Positions 8,680-16,912 of a stretch of 64,000 nucleotides of DNA are shown here, one piece after another (the first letter of the stretch is position 1; every line of letters starts with the position of its first letter). Made by a program: the position numbers and the translations under genes. Origin of the DNA: Phycicoccus sonneratiae (GTDB lineage Bacteria; Actinomycetota; Actinomycetes; Actinomycetales; Dermatophilaceae); the NCBI RefSeq assembly GCF_016887965.1, contig NZ_JAFDVD010000017.1, forward strand, positions 1 to 64,000, written 5' to 3'. The notes beneath the pieces were generated by a model. The model did no database searches and was not told where the DNA came from. It worked only from the letters and a program-made list of their open reading frames with translations.

Positions 8680-9596
8680 AGATCCTCGTCGTCGACGACT
8701 CTCGCGTCATGCGCCAGATCGTCGCCCGCACGCTCCGCCAGTCCGGCCACGGTGGCCACGAGATCGTCGAGGCCGACACCGGCCGGGCCGGCCTCGAGGC
8801 CGTCGCCGCGCACCGGCCCGACCTCGTCCTCTCGGACTGGAACATGCCGGAGATGTCCGGCCTGGAGTTCCTCGAGGCCCTGCGCGCCGCCGGCGACGCG
8901 ACGCCGTTCGGCTTCGTGACCTCCGAGGGCTCCTCGCTGATGCGCGCCCAGGGCATGGCCGCGGGCGCGCTCTTCCTCATCGGGAAGCCCTTCACCGCCG
9001 AGTCGTTCGCGCTGCACCTCGACCCGGTCCTCGGGCGGGGCGCGGCCCCGGCCCCGACCGTCGTCGAGGACCGGGTCGCCGGCCACATGGGCCTCCCGGA
9101 GCGCAAGGAGGCGCGCGACCTGCTCGAGCGACTGCTCGGCCGGGACTGCGCGGTCGACAACGGCGTCGGCGCCCCCGCACCCGGCGAGGCGAGGTCGACC
9201 ACCGCCGAGATCGTCGACGACGCCGGGACCGTGACCGCCCTGCTCGTCGCCGACCACTCGCTCGTCGTGCGCGCCGGGGCCTGCCTGTCGCTCACCCCGG
9301 CCCCCGCCGCCGAGGACCTCGTCCGCGACGGGGAGACGACCCCGCCGGTGCGGGCGGCCTTCGGCGAGGTCCTCAACGTCTTCACCTCCCTGTTCAACGG
9401 GGCGGGGGCGCCGCACGTGCGCCTCGGCCGGGTCTGGTCCGACGGCGAACCGGTGCCCCACGAGGTGCTCGCCCCGATGGCCGGGTCGCTGACGCGCGAC
9501 GACCTCACCGTCACGGTGTCCGGGTACGGCGCCGGGCGGTTCTCGGTCGTCCTGCCGGCGACGATGCCCTCGATGGCCGCGAGCGGGGTGGCCTGA
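8676..9596 (+). CDS. Receiver domain fused to CheX/CheC-like domain
   Basis: The 306-residue product begins with a CheY-type receiver (DD 7-8, Asp54 in LSDWNMP, Lys near 105 in IGKPF) ending at about residue 122. The C-terminal about 180 residues follow the same pattern as the preceding cheX-like product, including AFGEVLNVFTSLFN (Glu231, Asn234), a hydrophobic VVRAGACLSL strand and a closing strand FSVVLP. It therefore looks like a receiver joined to a CheX/CheC-type domain: either a self-regulated phosphatase or a phosphate sink. ATG overlaps the previous stop (ATGA). It is the last gene of the operon; a hairpin follows at 9629. Confidence 0.75.
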   Translation: MKILVVDDSRVMRQIVARTLRQSGHGGHEIVEADTGRAGLEAVAAHRPDLVLSDWNMPEMSGLEFLEALRAAGDATPFGFVTSEGSSLMRAQGMAAGALFLIGKPFTAESFALHLDPVLGRGAAPAPTVVEDRVAGHMGLPERKEARDLLERLLGRDCAVDNGVGAPAPGEARSTTAEIVDDAGTVTALLVADHSLVVRAGACLSLTPAPAAEDLVRDGETTPPVRAAFGEVLNVFTSLFNGAGAPHVRLGRVWSDGEPVPHEVLAPMAGSLTRDDLTVTVSGYGAGRFSVVLPATMPSMAASGVA

Positions 9597-9628
9597 GCGC
9601 ACCGTCCCGACCGGGTAGCAGTGCTCAG

Positions 9629-9651
9629 GACGGGTGGCCCCGCCGCCCGTC
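9629..9651 (+). terminator. Candidate terminator of the che operon
   Basis: GACGGGTGGC (9629-9638), loop CCC, GCCGCCCGTC (9642-9651): a 10-bp stem with one U-G wobble, 32 bases after the last che stop codon. No U-tract follows. The next gene, in the same direction, starts 11 bases later and probably has its own start signals. Confidence 0.5.
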
Positions 9652-9662
9652 ACGCTGGGCGC

Positions 9663-10955
9663 ATGGAGACCCTCTCGCCCGCCGCCGTCGCCGCCGCGAC
9701 CCCGGCCACCCGCAACCGGGTCGTCGACCTGCTGCGCGTCGGCGCCCTCACCGTCGTCGTCCTCGGGCACTGGCTCGTCGCGGCGGTCGTCGTGCGCGAC
9801 GGTCGGCTCGACGCCGGGGCCGTCCTCGACCGGGCGTCGTGGACGCACCCGCTCACCTGGGTGTTCCAGGTGATGCCGGTCTTCTTCCTCGTCGGCGGGT
9901 ACGCGAACGCGGTGTCCTGGAGGGGCGCTCGCGAGCGTGGCGTCGCCTGGCCCGAGTGGCTGCGCGGCCGGCTCCGGCGGCTGCTCGTGCCGGTGGTGCC
10001 GCTGCTGCTGTTCTGGGTCGGGCTGCTCGTCGTGGCCGACGCCGCGGGGGTGGACCGGGCGTCACTGCGCACCGCCTCGCAGGTGGCGCTCGTGCCGACG
10101 TGGTTCCTCGCCGCGTACGTCGTCGTCTGCGCGCTGGCGCCCCTGACCCTGCGCCTCTGGGAGCGGTTCGGCTGGGCGTCAGTGGTCGGCGGGCTGGCGG
10201 TCGGCGGGGTCGTCGACCTCGTGAGCCTCACCGTCGGGCCGTGGTGGGTCGGGTTCGCGAACTACGTCGTCGTCTGGGGCGCGGTGCACCAGCTGGGCTA
10301 CGCGTGGCTGGACGGCCGGGTCGGCGGGACCGGGCGGCGGCTGGCGATGGCCGCGGTCGGTCTCGTCGGGCTGGTGGCGCTCGTCCGGGCGGGGCCGTAC
10401 CCGGTGTCGATGATCGGCCTCGACGGCGCCGCCGTGAACAACAGCTACCCGACGAGGGTGACGCTGGGGTTCCTCGGGCTGCTGCAGGGCGGGGTGGTCC
10501 TGGCCCTCGAGCCGGCGCTGCGTCGGGCGATGTCGCGGCCCCGGGCGTGGACGACCGTCGTCGTGCTCGGCCGCCGGATGATGTCGGTCTACCTGTGGCA
10601 CCTGACGGTCATGGTCCTCGCCATCGGGGGGTCTCTGCTCGTCGGCGGGTTCGGGCTCGGCGCCGAGCCGCTGTCGGGTGCGTGGTGGACCACGCGGCCG
10701 GTGTGGTGGCTGGTGCTCGGGACGCTGACGGCGGGGGTCGTCGCGCTCGTCGGGCGGTTCGAGGACGTGCGCCGGACTGCCGGCCGGGTCGCCGCGTGGC
10801 GGCCGGTCGCGGCCGCGGTGCTCGGCTGCGGCGGGCTCGGGGTCATGGCGGCGCGGGGGCTGGTCGGCCGCGAGGGCCTCAGCTGGTGGTGGGCCATCCT
10901 CCCCGTGCTCGGCGTGGCCCTGGTCTCGCCGGGACCCAGGCGGCCGCGAGGCTGA
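9663..10955 (+). CDS. Acyltransferase family 3 membrane protein
   Basis: Integral membrane protein of 430 residues with about ten hydrophobic helices. The opening RNRVVDLLRVGALTVVVLGHW matches the acyltransferase-3 (OafA/NolL-like) family, with the catalytic-type His in the first helix; FFLVGGYANAVSW follows. Such enzymes move acyl groups from the cytoplasm onto surface sugars, lipids or small molecules; the substrate is unknown here. ATG 9663 is preferred to the upstream in-frame GTG 9621: CACGCT sits just before it, as in a leaderless promoter. Its 3' end faces the ECF sigma operon. Confidence 0.8.
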   Translation: METLSPAAVAAATPATRNRVVDLLRVGALTVVVLGHWLVAAVVVRDGRLDAGAVLDRASWTHPLTWVFQVMPVFFLVGGYANAVSWRGARERGVAWPEWLRGRLRRLLVPVVPLLLFWVGLLVVADAAGVDRASLRTASQVALVPTWFLAAYVVVCALAPLTLRLWERFGWASVVGGLAVGGVVDLVSLTVGPWWVGFANYVVVWGAVHQLGYAWLDGRVGGTGRRLAMAAVGLVGLVALVRAGPYPVSMIGLDGAAVNNSYPTRVTLGFLGLLQGGVVLALEPALRRAMSRPRAWTTVVVLGRRMMSVYLWHLTVMVLAIGGSLLVGGFGLGAEPLSGAWWTTRPVWWLVLGTLTAGVVALVGRFEDVRRTAGRVAAWRPVAAAVLGCGGLGVMAARGLVGREGLSWWWAILPVLGVALVSPGPRRPRG

Positions 10956-10962
10956 CGCGGTT

Positions 10963-11014
10963 GTCGGCGTCGGACGGGGAGACGACCACGCCCTGCGCCG
11001 ACGTCCGTGCCGAC
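10963..11014. terminator. Candidate bidirectional terminator
   Basis: GTCGGC-GT-CGGACG (10963-10976) can pair with CGTCCG-T-GCCGAC (11002-11014), 12 base pairs with a small bulge and a 25-base loop. It lies between two convergent genes, the acyltransferase and the sigma factor, where a shared terminator is expected. Confidence 0.4.
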
Positions 11015-11040
11015 GGCGCGGCCGGGTCGCCGGCGGCAGG

Positions 11041-12285
11041 TCAGCCGGCCGTCAACCCGTCGCGTCGGGCCGCCAGGTGGGCGCGCTCGACGTCGTTGCC
11101 GCAGCGGTCGATCGCGACGTCGAGCGCGACGACCGCCTCCGCGTCACGGCCGATCCGGGCGAGGAGCTCGCCGCGCACGGCCGGTACCCGGTGGCTGGTC
11201 GGCAGCTCGGCGTCGAGCCCGTCGAGGGCGCGCAGCCCCGCCTCCGGGCCGTCGCGCTCGGCCACGGCCACCGCCGCCGCGAGCCGCACGGCCGGTGACG
11301 GGTTGACCCGGGCCAGCGCGTCGTACGCGTCGCAGACGACGTCCCACCGGGTGTCGCCGGCCGTCGGCGCCGTGGCGTGCGCGGCCCCGATGAGCGCCTG
11401 GAGCCGGTAGGACTCGACGAGCGGGTCGGCGGCGGGCGGCATCCCGTCGAGGACGGCCAGCGCCTCGTGCACCTCGTCGTGGTGCCAGCGGGACCGGTCC
11501 TGGTCGGGCAGCAGGACGAGCGAGCCGTCCGGCCCGACGCGCGCGTCGCGCCGCGAGTGCTGGAGCAGCACGAGCGCGAGGAGCGCCCGCAGCACCGGCT
11601 CGTCAGGCCGGAGCGCGAGCGTCACCCGCACGAGCCGCACCGCCTCCCCGGCGAGGTCGGCCCGCAACAGGTCCGGTCCCGAGCCCGGCGCGTACCCGGC
11701 CGTGAAGGCGAGGTAGGCCACCTGGGCGACCGTGGCCAGCCGGTCCGGCAGCGCGTCGGCCCCCGGCACGCCGTACGGGATGCCCGCCGCCACGATCTTC
11801 TTCTTGCCGCGGGTGATGCGCGCCGCCATCGTCGGCTCCGGGACGAGGAACAGCCGGGCGATGTCGGCCGTCGTCACGCCGACGACGAGCCGCAGGGCCA
11901 GCGCCGCGGCCACCTCCGGCGCGAGGGCCGGGTGGCAGCACAGCAGCACCAGGCGGAGCCGGTCGTCCTCGACGAGGCCTCCCGGGTCGGCCATCGCGCC
12001 ACCTCCTGTGGTCCTCTCGGCCTCGTCGACGAGCAGGGGCTGCTTGCGGCCGGCCATCGCCTCGGCCCGCAGCCGGTCGAGGACCCGCCGCCGCGCGGCC
12101 ACGTGGAGCCACGCGGCCGGGTCGTCCGGCACCCCGTCGCCGGGCCAGCGCCGGGCGGCGGCCTCCGTGGCGTCGGCGAGGGCGTCCTCGACGAGGTCGA
12201 GCCGCCGGAACCGCCCGAGGAGCAGGGCGACCAGGCGCCCCCACTCGTCGCGGACGACGGCGGACAGGACCTCGTCGGGGGTCAC
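11041..12285 (-). CDS. ECF sigma factor, ECF42-type
   Basis: RNA polymerase sigma factor of 414 residues. The N-terminal sigma-2 region (DEWGRLVALLLGRFRRLDLVEDALADA) and sigma-4 region (TTADIARLFLVPEPTMAARI) are followed by a long helical C-terminal extension of the SnoaL/TPR-like kind, with the family-typical LLPDQDRSRW. This architecture next to DGPF/YCII genes is the hallmark of group ECF42, in which the C-terminal extension and not an anti-sigma factor is thought to control activity. GTG 12285 overlaps the stop of the upstream DGPF gene (GTGA), so it is the last gene of a four-gene operon. Confidence 0.9.
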   Translation of the reverse strand: MTPDEVLSAVVRDEWGRLVALLLGRFRRLDLVEDALADATEAAARRWPGDGVPDDPAAWLHVAARRRVLDRLRAEAMAGRKQPLLVDEAERTTGGGAMADPGGLVEDDRLRLVLLCCHPALAPEVAAALALRLVVGVTTADIARLFLVPEPTMAARITRGKKKIVAAGIPYGVPGADALPDRLATVAQVAYLAFTAGYAPGSGPDLLRADLAGEAVRLVRVTLALRPDEPVLRALLALVLLQHSRRDARVGPDGSLVLLPDQDRSRWHHDEVHEALAVLDGMPPAADPLVESYRLQALIGAAHATAPTAGDTRWDVVCDAYDALARVNPSPAVRLAAAVAVAERDGPEAGLRALDGLDAELPTSHRVPAVRGELLARIGRDAEAVVALDVAIDRCGNDVERAHLAARRDGLTAG

Positions 12286-12647
12286 ACCGACTCGTACCCC
12301 TCGATGACCATCACCGGGCGGATCTCGACGGTGTACGCCGCCGGCATCAGCCGGGCGGCGGCGATGGCCGCGTCGAGGTCGGGCAGCTCGACGTCGTAGT
12401 AGCCGCCGACCTGCTCGGCGAGCTCGACGAACGGACCGTCGGTGACGACCCGCTCGTCGCTCCGGCCGGGGTGCACGGTCGTCGCCGTGTCGGCGTCGCA
12501 CAGGGCACCGCTGGAGAGCCGGCGCCCGTGCTCGTCGACGTACCGCTCGAAGGCGTGGTGGGCGTCGAAGTACTCCCGGCGCTCCTCGGCCGAGGCCTGC
12601 TCCCACTCACCGGGCCGGTAGGCGATGAGGACGACGTAGCGCTTCAC
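12282..12647 (-). CDS. DGPF/YCII-domain protein 1
   Basis: Small (121-residue) alpha/beta protein with the diagnostic VVTDGPF motif followed by VELAEQVGGYYDVELPDLDAAI. YCII-like proteins have a ferredoxin-like fold and a conserved His/Asp, but their reaction is not known for this subgroup. GTG start overlaps the preceding DGPF stop, and its own stop overlaps the sigma-factor start, so all four genes are probably translated from one message. Likely target and partner of the ECF42 factor. Confidence 0.88.
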   Translation of the reverse strand: MKRYVVLIAYRPGEWEQASAEERREYFDAHHAFERYVDEHGRRLSSGALCDADTATTVHPGRSDERVVTDGPFVELAEQVGGYYDVELPDLDAAIAAARLMPAAYTVEIRPVMVIEGYESV

Positions 12648-13024
12648 GACGCACCCTCCGCGTCGTCCTGCCGCCCGGTGACCATGTCGCGGAACTCGAT
12701 GAGCTCGCCACGGGCGGCGAACTCGCGGCAGATCCGCAGCAGGTCCGCGCGGTCGGGGCTGTCGACGAGGTAGAAGCCGACCACCTGCTCGACCGACTCG
12801 GTGAACGGGCCGTCGGTGACGACCGTCCCGCCCGACCCGTCCGGACGCATCGACACCGCCTCGGCGGACGGCGTGAGCGGGCCGGCGGCGACGATGCGGT
12901 GGCCCCCGGCGTCGAGGTCGCCGTGGAACCGCTCGTGGCTGCGCATCCCCTTCTCGTGCTCCTCGGGCGGCAGCTGCGCCCACTCGGCCTCGGGCGCGGG
13001 CAGCAGGACGAGGTGGCGCCCCAT
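12644..13024 (-). CDS. DGPF/YCII-domain protein 2
   Basis: The 126-residue product carries VVTDGPFTESVEQVVGFYLVDSPDRADLL, the YCII/DGPF core. It differs from its two neighbours at both ends, so the three genes are old paralogues and not a recent tandem duplication. ATG overlaps the preceding stop (ATGA) and its stop overlaps the next GTG. The catalytic role, if any, is unknown. Confidence 0.88.
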   Translation of the reverse strand: MGRHLVLLPAPEAEWAQLPPEEHEKGMRSHERFHGDLDAGGHRIVAAGPLTPSAEAVSMRPDGSGGTVVTDGPFTESVEQVVGFYLVDSPDRADLLRICREFAARGELIEFRDMVTGRQDDAEGAS

Positions 13025-13383
13025 CAGGCGCGGTCCTCGGCCGAGACCGTCCGCCGCACCTGGACCGCGTCGCCGAGCGCGGCGATGATCTGGCAGCACT
13101 CGAGCAGGTCGTCGAGGTCGTCGCTCTCGACCTGGTAGAAGCCGCCCACCTGCTCGGCGGTCTCGGTGAACGGGCCGTCGGTGACCGCGCCTCCCCCGGC
13201 GGGCACGCGCTTGCCCTCGCTCGTCGCGTGCAGCTCGGCGCCGCCGGTGATGCGGTGGCCGCGCCGCACCAGCTCGGCCGCGAAGCGCTCGTACTCGGCG
13301 TACCCGGCCGTGCGCTTCTCGGCATCCATCGTGGTCCACCAGCGGTCGGCGTCTCCGACGATGAGGACGACGTACTCGGTCAT
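13024..13383 (-). CDS. DGPF/YCII-domain protein 3, first in operon
   Basis: The 119-residue protein has TDGPFTETAEQVGGFYQVESDDLDDLL, again the DGPF signature. ATG 13383 is chosen because GAAGGAG lies 6 bases upstream; an earlier in-frame start at 13425 adds a non-conserved arginine-rich tail. It is the promoter-proximal gene, so the ECF42-dependent promoter should lie within the 90 bases upstream, next to the large palindrome at 13473-13552. Confidence 0.86.
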   Translation of the reverse strand: MTEYVVLIVGDADRWWTTMDAEKRTAGYAEYERFAAELVRRGHRITGGAELHATSEGKRVPAGGGAVTDGPFTETAEQVGGFYQVESDDLDDLLECCQIIAALGDAVQVRRTVSAEDRA

Positions 13384-13472
13384 GGCCTGCTCCTTCGGTC
13401 GTGGCCGCCCGGTCGGCGGCCTCACCCCGATGACGCACGAGCCGGCCGCGTGTCGACAGGTCTACAACAACT

Positions 13473-13552
13473 TTCTCTCCGGATGCCGGAACCTTCGGTG
13501 ACCTGCCGGTTGGAAGCGGCAGGTCACTGAAGCTCTCGGCAGCCGGAGAGAA
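13473..13552. repeat. 36-bp imperfect palindrome with 8-base loop
   Basis: Left arm 13473-13508 and right arm 13517-13552 are complementary at 31 of 36 positions around the loop GTTGGAAG. The outer 10 bp (TTCTCTCCGG/CCGGAGAGAA) and inner 10 bp (GACCTGCCG core) are perfect. It starts four bases downstream of the LLM oxidoreductase stop codon and lies upstream of the DGPF operon. It could be that gene's terminator, but the stem is much longer than usual and no U-tract follows; a REP/MITE-like element is the alternative. Confidence 0.7.
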
Positions 13553-13555
13553 TGT

Positions 13556-14614
13556 TCAGCGGGGTGCGTCGAGGGCGGACGCGAGCAGGCGCAGGGTCTC
13601 CTCGCGCGCCGGTGCGCGGTCGGCCGGGGTCCCGGCGGATGCCCCCGCCACGGGGCTGACCATCACCTCGTCGACCCCGTGCTCGGCGGCGAAGGCGATG
13701 AGCCGCCCGGCGACGTCGTCCGGCGTGCCGACGAGCCAACGCCCGAGCATCTCCTCGGCGAGCGCCTCGTGGGCCGGGGCGAGCGGCGCGGCCTCGGCCT
13801 CCTCGACCGTCGCGAGGGCGTGCAGCGGCTGGCCGGTGCGCAGGGCGACCATCGACCGGATGTTCGGCAGCGCCAGCCGGCGGGCCTCCTCCGCCGACGC
13901 GGCGACGACGACGTTCGCGGTGAGCAGCGTCCGGGGCTCCGGGTGCTCCTCGGACGGCTGGTAGCCGTCGCGGTACAGGGCCAGGGCCTCGGCCGTCCCG
14001 CGCCCCGAGAAGTGCGAGGCGAAGACGTAGGGCAGGCCACGGGAGGCGGCGAGCCGGGCCGAGTAGTCGGACGAGCCGAGCAGCCAGAGGTCCGGCACGG
14101 AGGTGGCCTGCGGGGTCGCCCGCAGCACGTGGTCACCACTCGGGAGGCGCAGGGCGGCGCCGGCGGGCGACATCATCGCGACGACCGCGTCGACGTGGTC
14201 GGGGAAGCGGTCCACCGCGTCGCCGTCCCCCTGCCCGGTGCCGCTGCGCAGGGCCCAGGCCGTGACCGGGTCGGTGCCCGGGGCCCGCCCGATGCCGAGG
14301 TCGACCCGGCCGGGGAAGGCCGCCTCGAGGAGCGCGAACTGCTCGGCGACGACGAGCGGGGCGTGGTTGGGCAGCATGACCCCGCCGGAGCCGACCCGGA
14401 TGCGGTCGGTCGCGGCGGCCACGACGGCGGCGAGCACGGGAGGGTTGGTCGCAGCCACGGCCGGCATGTTGTGGTGCTCGGCGAGCCAGTAGCGGCGGTA
14501 GCCCAGCTGGTCGGCGACGCGGGCCAGCGAGCGGGTGGCGGCGACGGCGTCGGCGCTGCTCTGGTCGGAGCGGACCGGGACGAGGTCGAGGACGGAGAGG
14601 GCGGGGGTGGTCAC
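13556..14614 (-). CDS. LLM-class flavin-dependent oxidoreductase
   Basis: Luciferase-like monooxygenase of 352 residues with the (beta/alpha)8 pattern of the alkanal-monooxygenase-like subgroup (MsnO8/YhbW-type): LGYRRYWLAEHHNMPAVAATNPPVL, then RIRVGSGGVMLPNHAPLVVAEQFALLEAAFPGRVDLGIGRAPG. These enzymes use reduced FMN; the substrate is unknown. GTG 14614 matches where family homology begins (PALSVLDLVPV). It is followed at once by the large palindrome. The next upstream gene, an RNA methyltransferase, ends 28 bases before it in the same direction. Confidence 0.88.
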   Translation of the reverse strand: MTTPALSVLDLVPVRSDQSSADAVAATRSLARVADQLGYRRYWLAEHHNMPAVAATNPPVLAAVVAAATDRIRVGSGGVMLPNHAPLVVAEQFALLEAAFPGRVDLGIGRAPGTDPVTAWALRSGTGQGDGDAVDRFPDHVDAVVAMMSPAGAALRLPSGDHVLRATPQATSVPDLWLLGSSDYSARLAASRGLPYVFASHFSGRGTAEALALYRDGYQPSEEHPEPRTLLTANVVVAASAEEARRLALPNIRSMVALRTGQPLHALATVEEAEAAPLAPAHEALAEEMLGRWLVGTPDDVAGRLIAFAAEHGVDEVMVSPVAGASAGTPADRAPAREETLRLLASALDAPR

Positions 14615-14642
14615 CGCAGGTCCAGCGGCCCCGGCGCCGGCA

Positions 14643-15287
14643 CTATTCCGGGCGCTGGTCGAAGACGTGCCGGCGCACCCACGCGTGCATCGCGACGGCC
14701 GCCGCCGCGCCGGCGTTGACCGACCGGGTCGACCCGAACTGCGCGATGTGCAGGACGACGTCGCAGACGGCCTGCATCTCGGGCGTCAGCCCTGCGCCCT
14801 CCTGCCCGAGCACGAGGACGCAGGCCCTCGGCAGGTCGTGGGTCTCCAGCGCCACCGACCCCGGCACGTTGTCGATGCCGACGAGCGGCAGCCGCCCGCC
14901 GCCCTCCCCCGCGGTCGCCGCCCACGACGCGAGCGCCGCGGCGTCCACGTGGTGGTGCTCGTGCTGGTAGCGGTCGGTGACCATCGCCCCGCGCCGGTTC
15001 CAGCGACGCTTGCCGACGACGTGGAAGGCGGCGGCGTTCATCGCGTTCGCGGTCCGCACGACCGAGCCGATGTTGAGGTCGTGGCGCCAGTTCTCGATGG
15101 CGACGTGGAAGGGGTGCCGACGGGTGTCGAGGTCGGCGACGACGGCCTCCAGCGTCCAGTACCGGTACCGGTCGACGACGTTGCGCCGGTCGCCGTCGCG
15201 CAGCAGCTCGGGGTCGTACCGGTCGTCGTCGGGCCACGGCCCGTCCCACGGGCCGACGCCGACCTCGGCCTCCGGACGCTCCTCCAC
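14643..15287 (-). CDS. TrmH/SpoU-family RNA methyltransferase
   Basis: S-adenosylmethionine-dependent RNA 2'-O-methyltransferase of the SPOUT class (214 residues). The three SpoU motifs are present: ENWRHDLNIGSVVRTANAM near residue 70, VLVLGQEGAGLTPEM, and HIAQFGSTRSVNAGAAAAVAMHAW forming the trefoil knot. The tRNA or rRNA target cannot be assigned. The GTG at 15287 is supported by TAGCCT ending 7 bases upstream, which suggests a leaderless mRNA. The N-terminal extension (about 50 residues, acidic) is longer than in minimal TrmL-like proteins. Confidence 0.88.
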   Translation of the reverse strand: MEERPEAEVGVGPWDGPWPDDDRYDPELLRDGDRRNVVDRYRYWTLEAVVADLDTRRHPFHVAIENWRHDLNIGSVVRTANAMNAAAFHVVGKRRWNRRGAMVTDRYQHEHHHVDAAALASWAATAGEGGGRLPLVGIDNVPGSVALETHDLPRACVLVLGQEGAGLTPEMQAVCDVVLHIAQFGSTRSVNAGAAAAVAMHAWVRRHVFDQRPE

Positions 15288-15297
15288 GGCACCGAGG

Positions 15298-16035
15298 CTA
15301 GGCGTGCACGCGGGAGAGGAAGCGGCGGGTGCGTTCCTCGCGCGGGTCGCCGAGCACCTGCTCGGGCGGCCCCTCCTCGTGAACCACCCCGCCGTGGAGG
15401 AAGCACACGGTGTCGGCGACCTGCCGGGCGAACCCGATCTCGTGCGTGTTGAGGACCATCGTCATCCCCTCGTCCTTGAGCTCGCGGAGCAGGTCGAGGA
15501 CCTCGCCCACGAGCTCGGGGTCGAGGGCCGAGGTGACCTCGTCGAGGAGCATGAGCCGGGGCTGGTTGACGAGCGCCCGGGCGATGGCCACCCGCTGCTG
15601 CTGCCCGCCGGAGAGGTCGTCCGGGCGAGCAGAGGCCTTCTCCGCCAGCCCGACCCGCTCGAGCATGGCCATCGCGCGCTCGCGCGCCTCCGCCTTCGGC
15701 ACCTTGTGCACCCGCACCGGGGCGAGGGTGGTGTTCTCGAGCACCGTGAGGTGGGGGAAGAGGTTGTAGGCCTGGAAGACGACCCCCATCCGGGCGCGGA
15801 CGGCGTCGGCGTCGACCCGGGGGTCGGTGACGTCCTCCCCCTCGAGCGTGATGCGGCCGTCGTCGACGACCTCGAGGAGGTTGACGCAGCGCAGCAGCGT
15901 CGACTTGCCCGACCCGCTCGCCCCGATGAGGACGACCACCTGCCCCTCGCGCACGGTGAGGTCGAGGCCGCGCAGGACCTCGGTGTCCCCGAACGACTTC
16001 CGCACACCCTCGAGCTGCAGCAGCGGCGCGCTCAC
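15298..16035 (-). CDS. Polar amino-acid ABC transporter ATPase
   Basis: ATP-hydrolysing subunit of a polar amino-acid importer, 245 residues. Walker A GASGSGKST, Q-loop VFQAYNLFPHLTV, ABC signature LSGGQQQR, Walker B LMLLDEVTSALDPE and the switch His in NTHEIGF are all seen; the sequence is closest in style to GlnQ/ArtP/GluA proteins. GTG overlaps the permease stop (GTGA). Together with the permease and the lipoprotein binding protein upstream it forms a complete importer operon in the order binding protein, permease, ATPase. Confidence 0.95.
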   Translation of the reverse strand: MSAPLLQLEGVRKSFGDTEVLRGLDLTVREGQVVVLIGASGSGKSTLLRCVNLLEVVDDGRITLEGEDVTDPRVDADAVRARMGVVFQAYNLFPHLTVLENTTLAPVRVHKVPKAEARERAMAMLERVGLAEKASARPDDLSGGQQQRVAIARALVNQPRLMLLDEVTSALDPELVGEVLDLLRELKDEGMTMVLNTHEIGFARQVADTVCFLHGGVVHEEGPPEQVLGDPREERTRRFLSRVHA

Positions 16036-16907
16036 AGCATCCCTCCCGCCCCGTGGAACCCCTGACGCCGGGCGACGTGGTCGGTGAACCTCGCCATCGG
16101 GATGGTCAGGCACACGAACAGCGCGCCGGCGACGACGTAGGGCGTGAAGTTGAAGTCCGTCGCCGTCTCGATCTGCGCCGCCCGGATGGCGTCGATGACC
16201 CCGAGCACCGCGATGAGGCCGGAGTCCTTCTGCAGCGAGACGAGGTCGTTCATCAGCGGCGGGACGACCCGACGCACGGCCTGCGGCAGGACGACGTGCC
16301 GCATCGTCTGACCGTACGACAGCCCGAGCGAGCGGGCCGCCGCGCGCTGCGAGGGGTGCACCGACTCGATGCCGGCGCGGAACACCTCGGCGACGTAGGC
16401 CGAGTACGACAGGACGAGCGCGCACGCTCCCCAGAACAGCGCCGAGGAGGGGAGCCCCGACAACCGCAGCGCCGGCGCGCCGAAACCGAGCACGAAGATG
16501 ACGAGCAGCAGCGGCAGGCCACGGAAGAGGTCGACGTACGCCGTCGCGAAGAGCCTGAGCGGGAAGGCGACCGGCCCTCGAACCGTCCGCATCACGGCCA
16601 GCGTCAGCCCGAGCAGGGCGATGACCACGCCGCAGACGAGCATCACCCGGATGTTCAGCCAGAGCCCCTCGACGACGGCCGGGAACGCCTCGACCGCCTT
16701 GTCCGGGTCGAGGAAGGTCTCGCGCACCCGCGGCCAGCCGGGCGAGGTGACGACGAGCGCGACGACCACCCCGACGAGGACGAGCGTGGACGCCGCCGAG
16801 ATCCCGGCGGAGCGCACGGCGCGGCCCCGTCGGTAGGCGCGGCGCTCACGCTCGAGCTCGGAGGGGACCCAGTCCTCGCCGGCGACCCCGGCACCGTTGG
16901 CGGACAC
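16032..16907 (-). CDS. Polar amino-acid ABC transporter permease
   Basis: Inner-membrane channel subunit of the importer, 291 residues. A hydrophilic N-terminus is followed by a first helix (STLVLVGVVVALVVTS), further helices, and the HisM/GlnP-type domain with DLFRGLPLLLVIFVLGFGAPAL and the EAA loop AAARSLGLSYGQTMRHVVLPQAVRRVVPPL that docks on the ATPase. GTG 16907 lies five bases after the binding-protein stop and is the best-placed start. A single permease gene implies a homodimeric channel. Confidence 0.93.
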   Translation of the reverse strand: MSANGAGVAGEDWVPSELERERRAYRRGRAVRSAGISAASTLVLVGVVVALVVTSPGWPRVRETFLDPDKAVEAFPAVVEGLWLNIRVMLVCGVVIALLGLTLAVMRTVRGPVAFPLRLFATAYVDLFRGLPLLLVIFVLGFGAPALRLSGLPSSALFWGACALVLSYSAYVAEVFRAGIESVHPSQRAAARSLGLSYGQTMRHVVLPQAVRRVVPPLMNDLVSLQKDSGLIAVLGVIDAIRAAQIETATDFNFTPYVVAGALFVCLTIPMARFTDHVARRQGFHGAGGML

Positions 16908-16912
16908 GGGGA

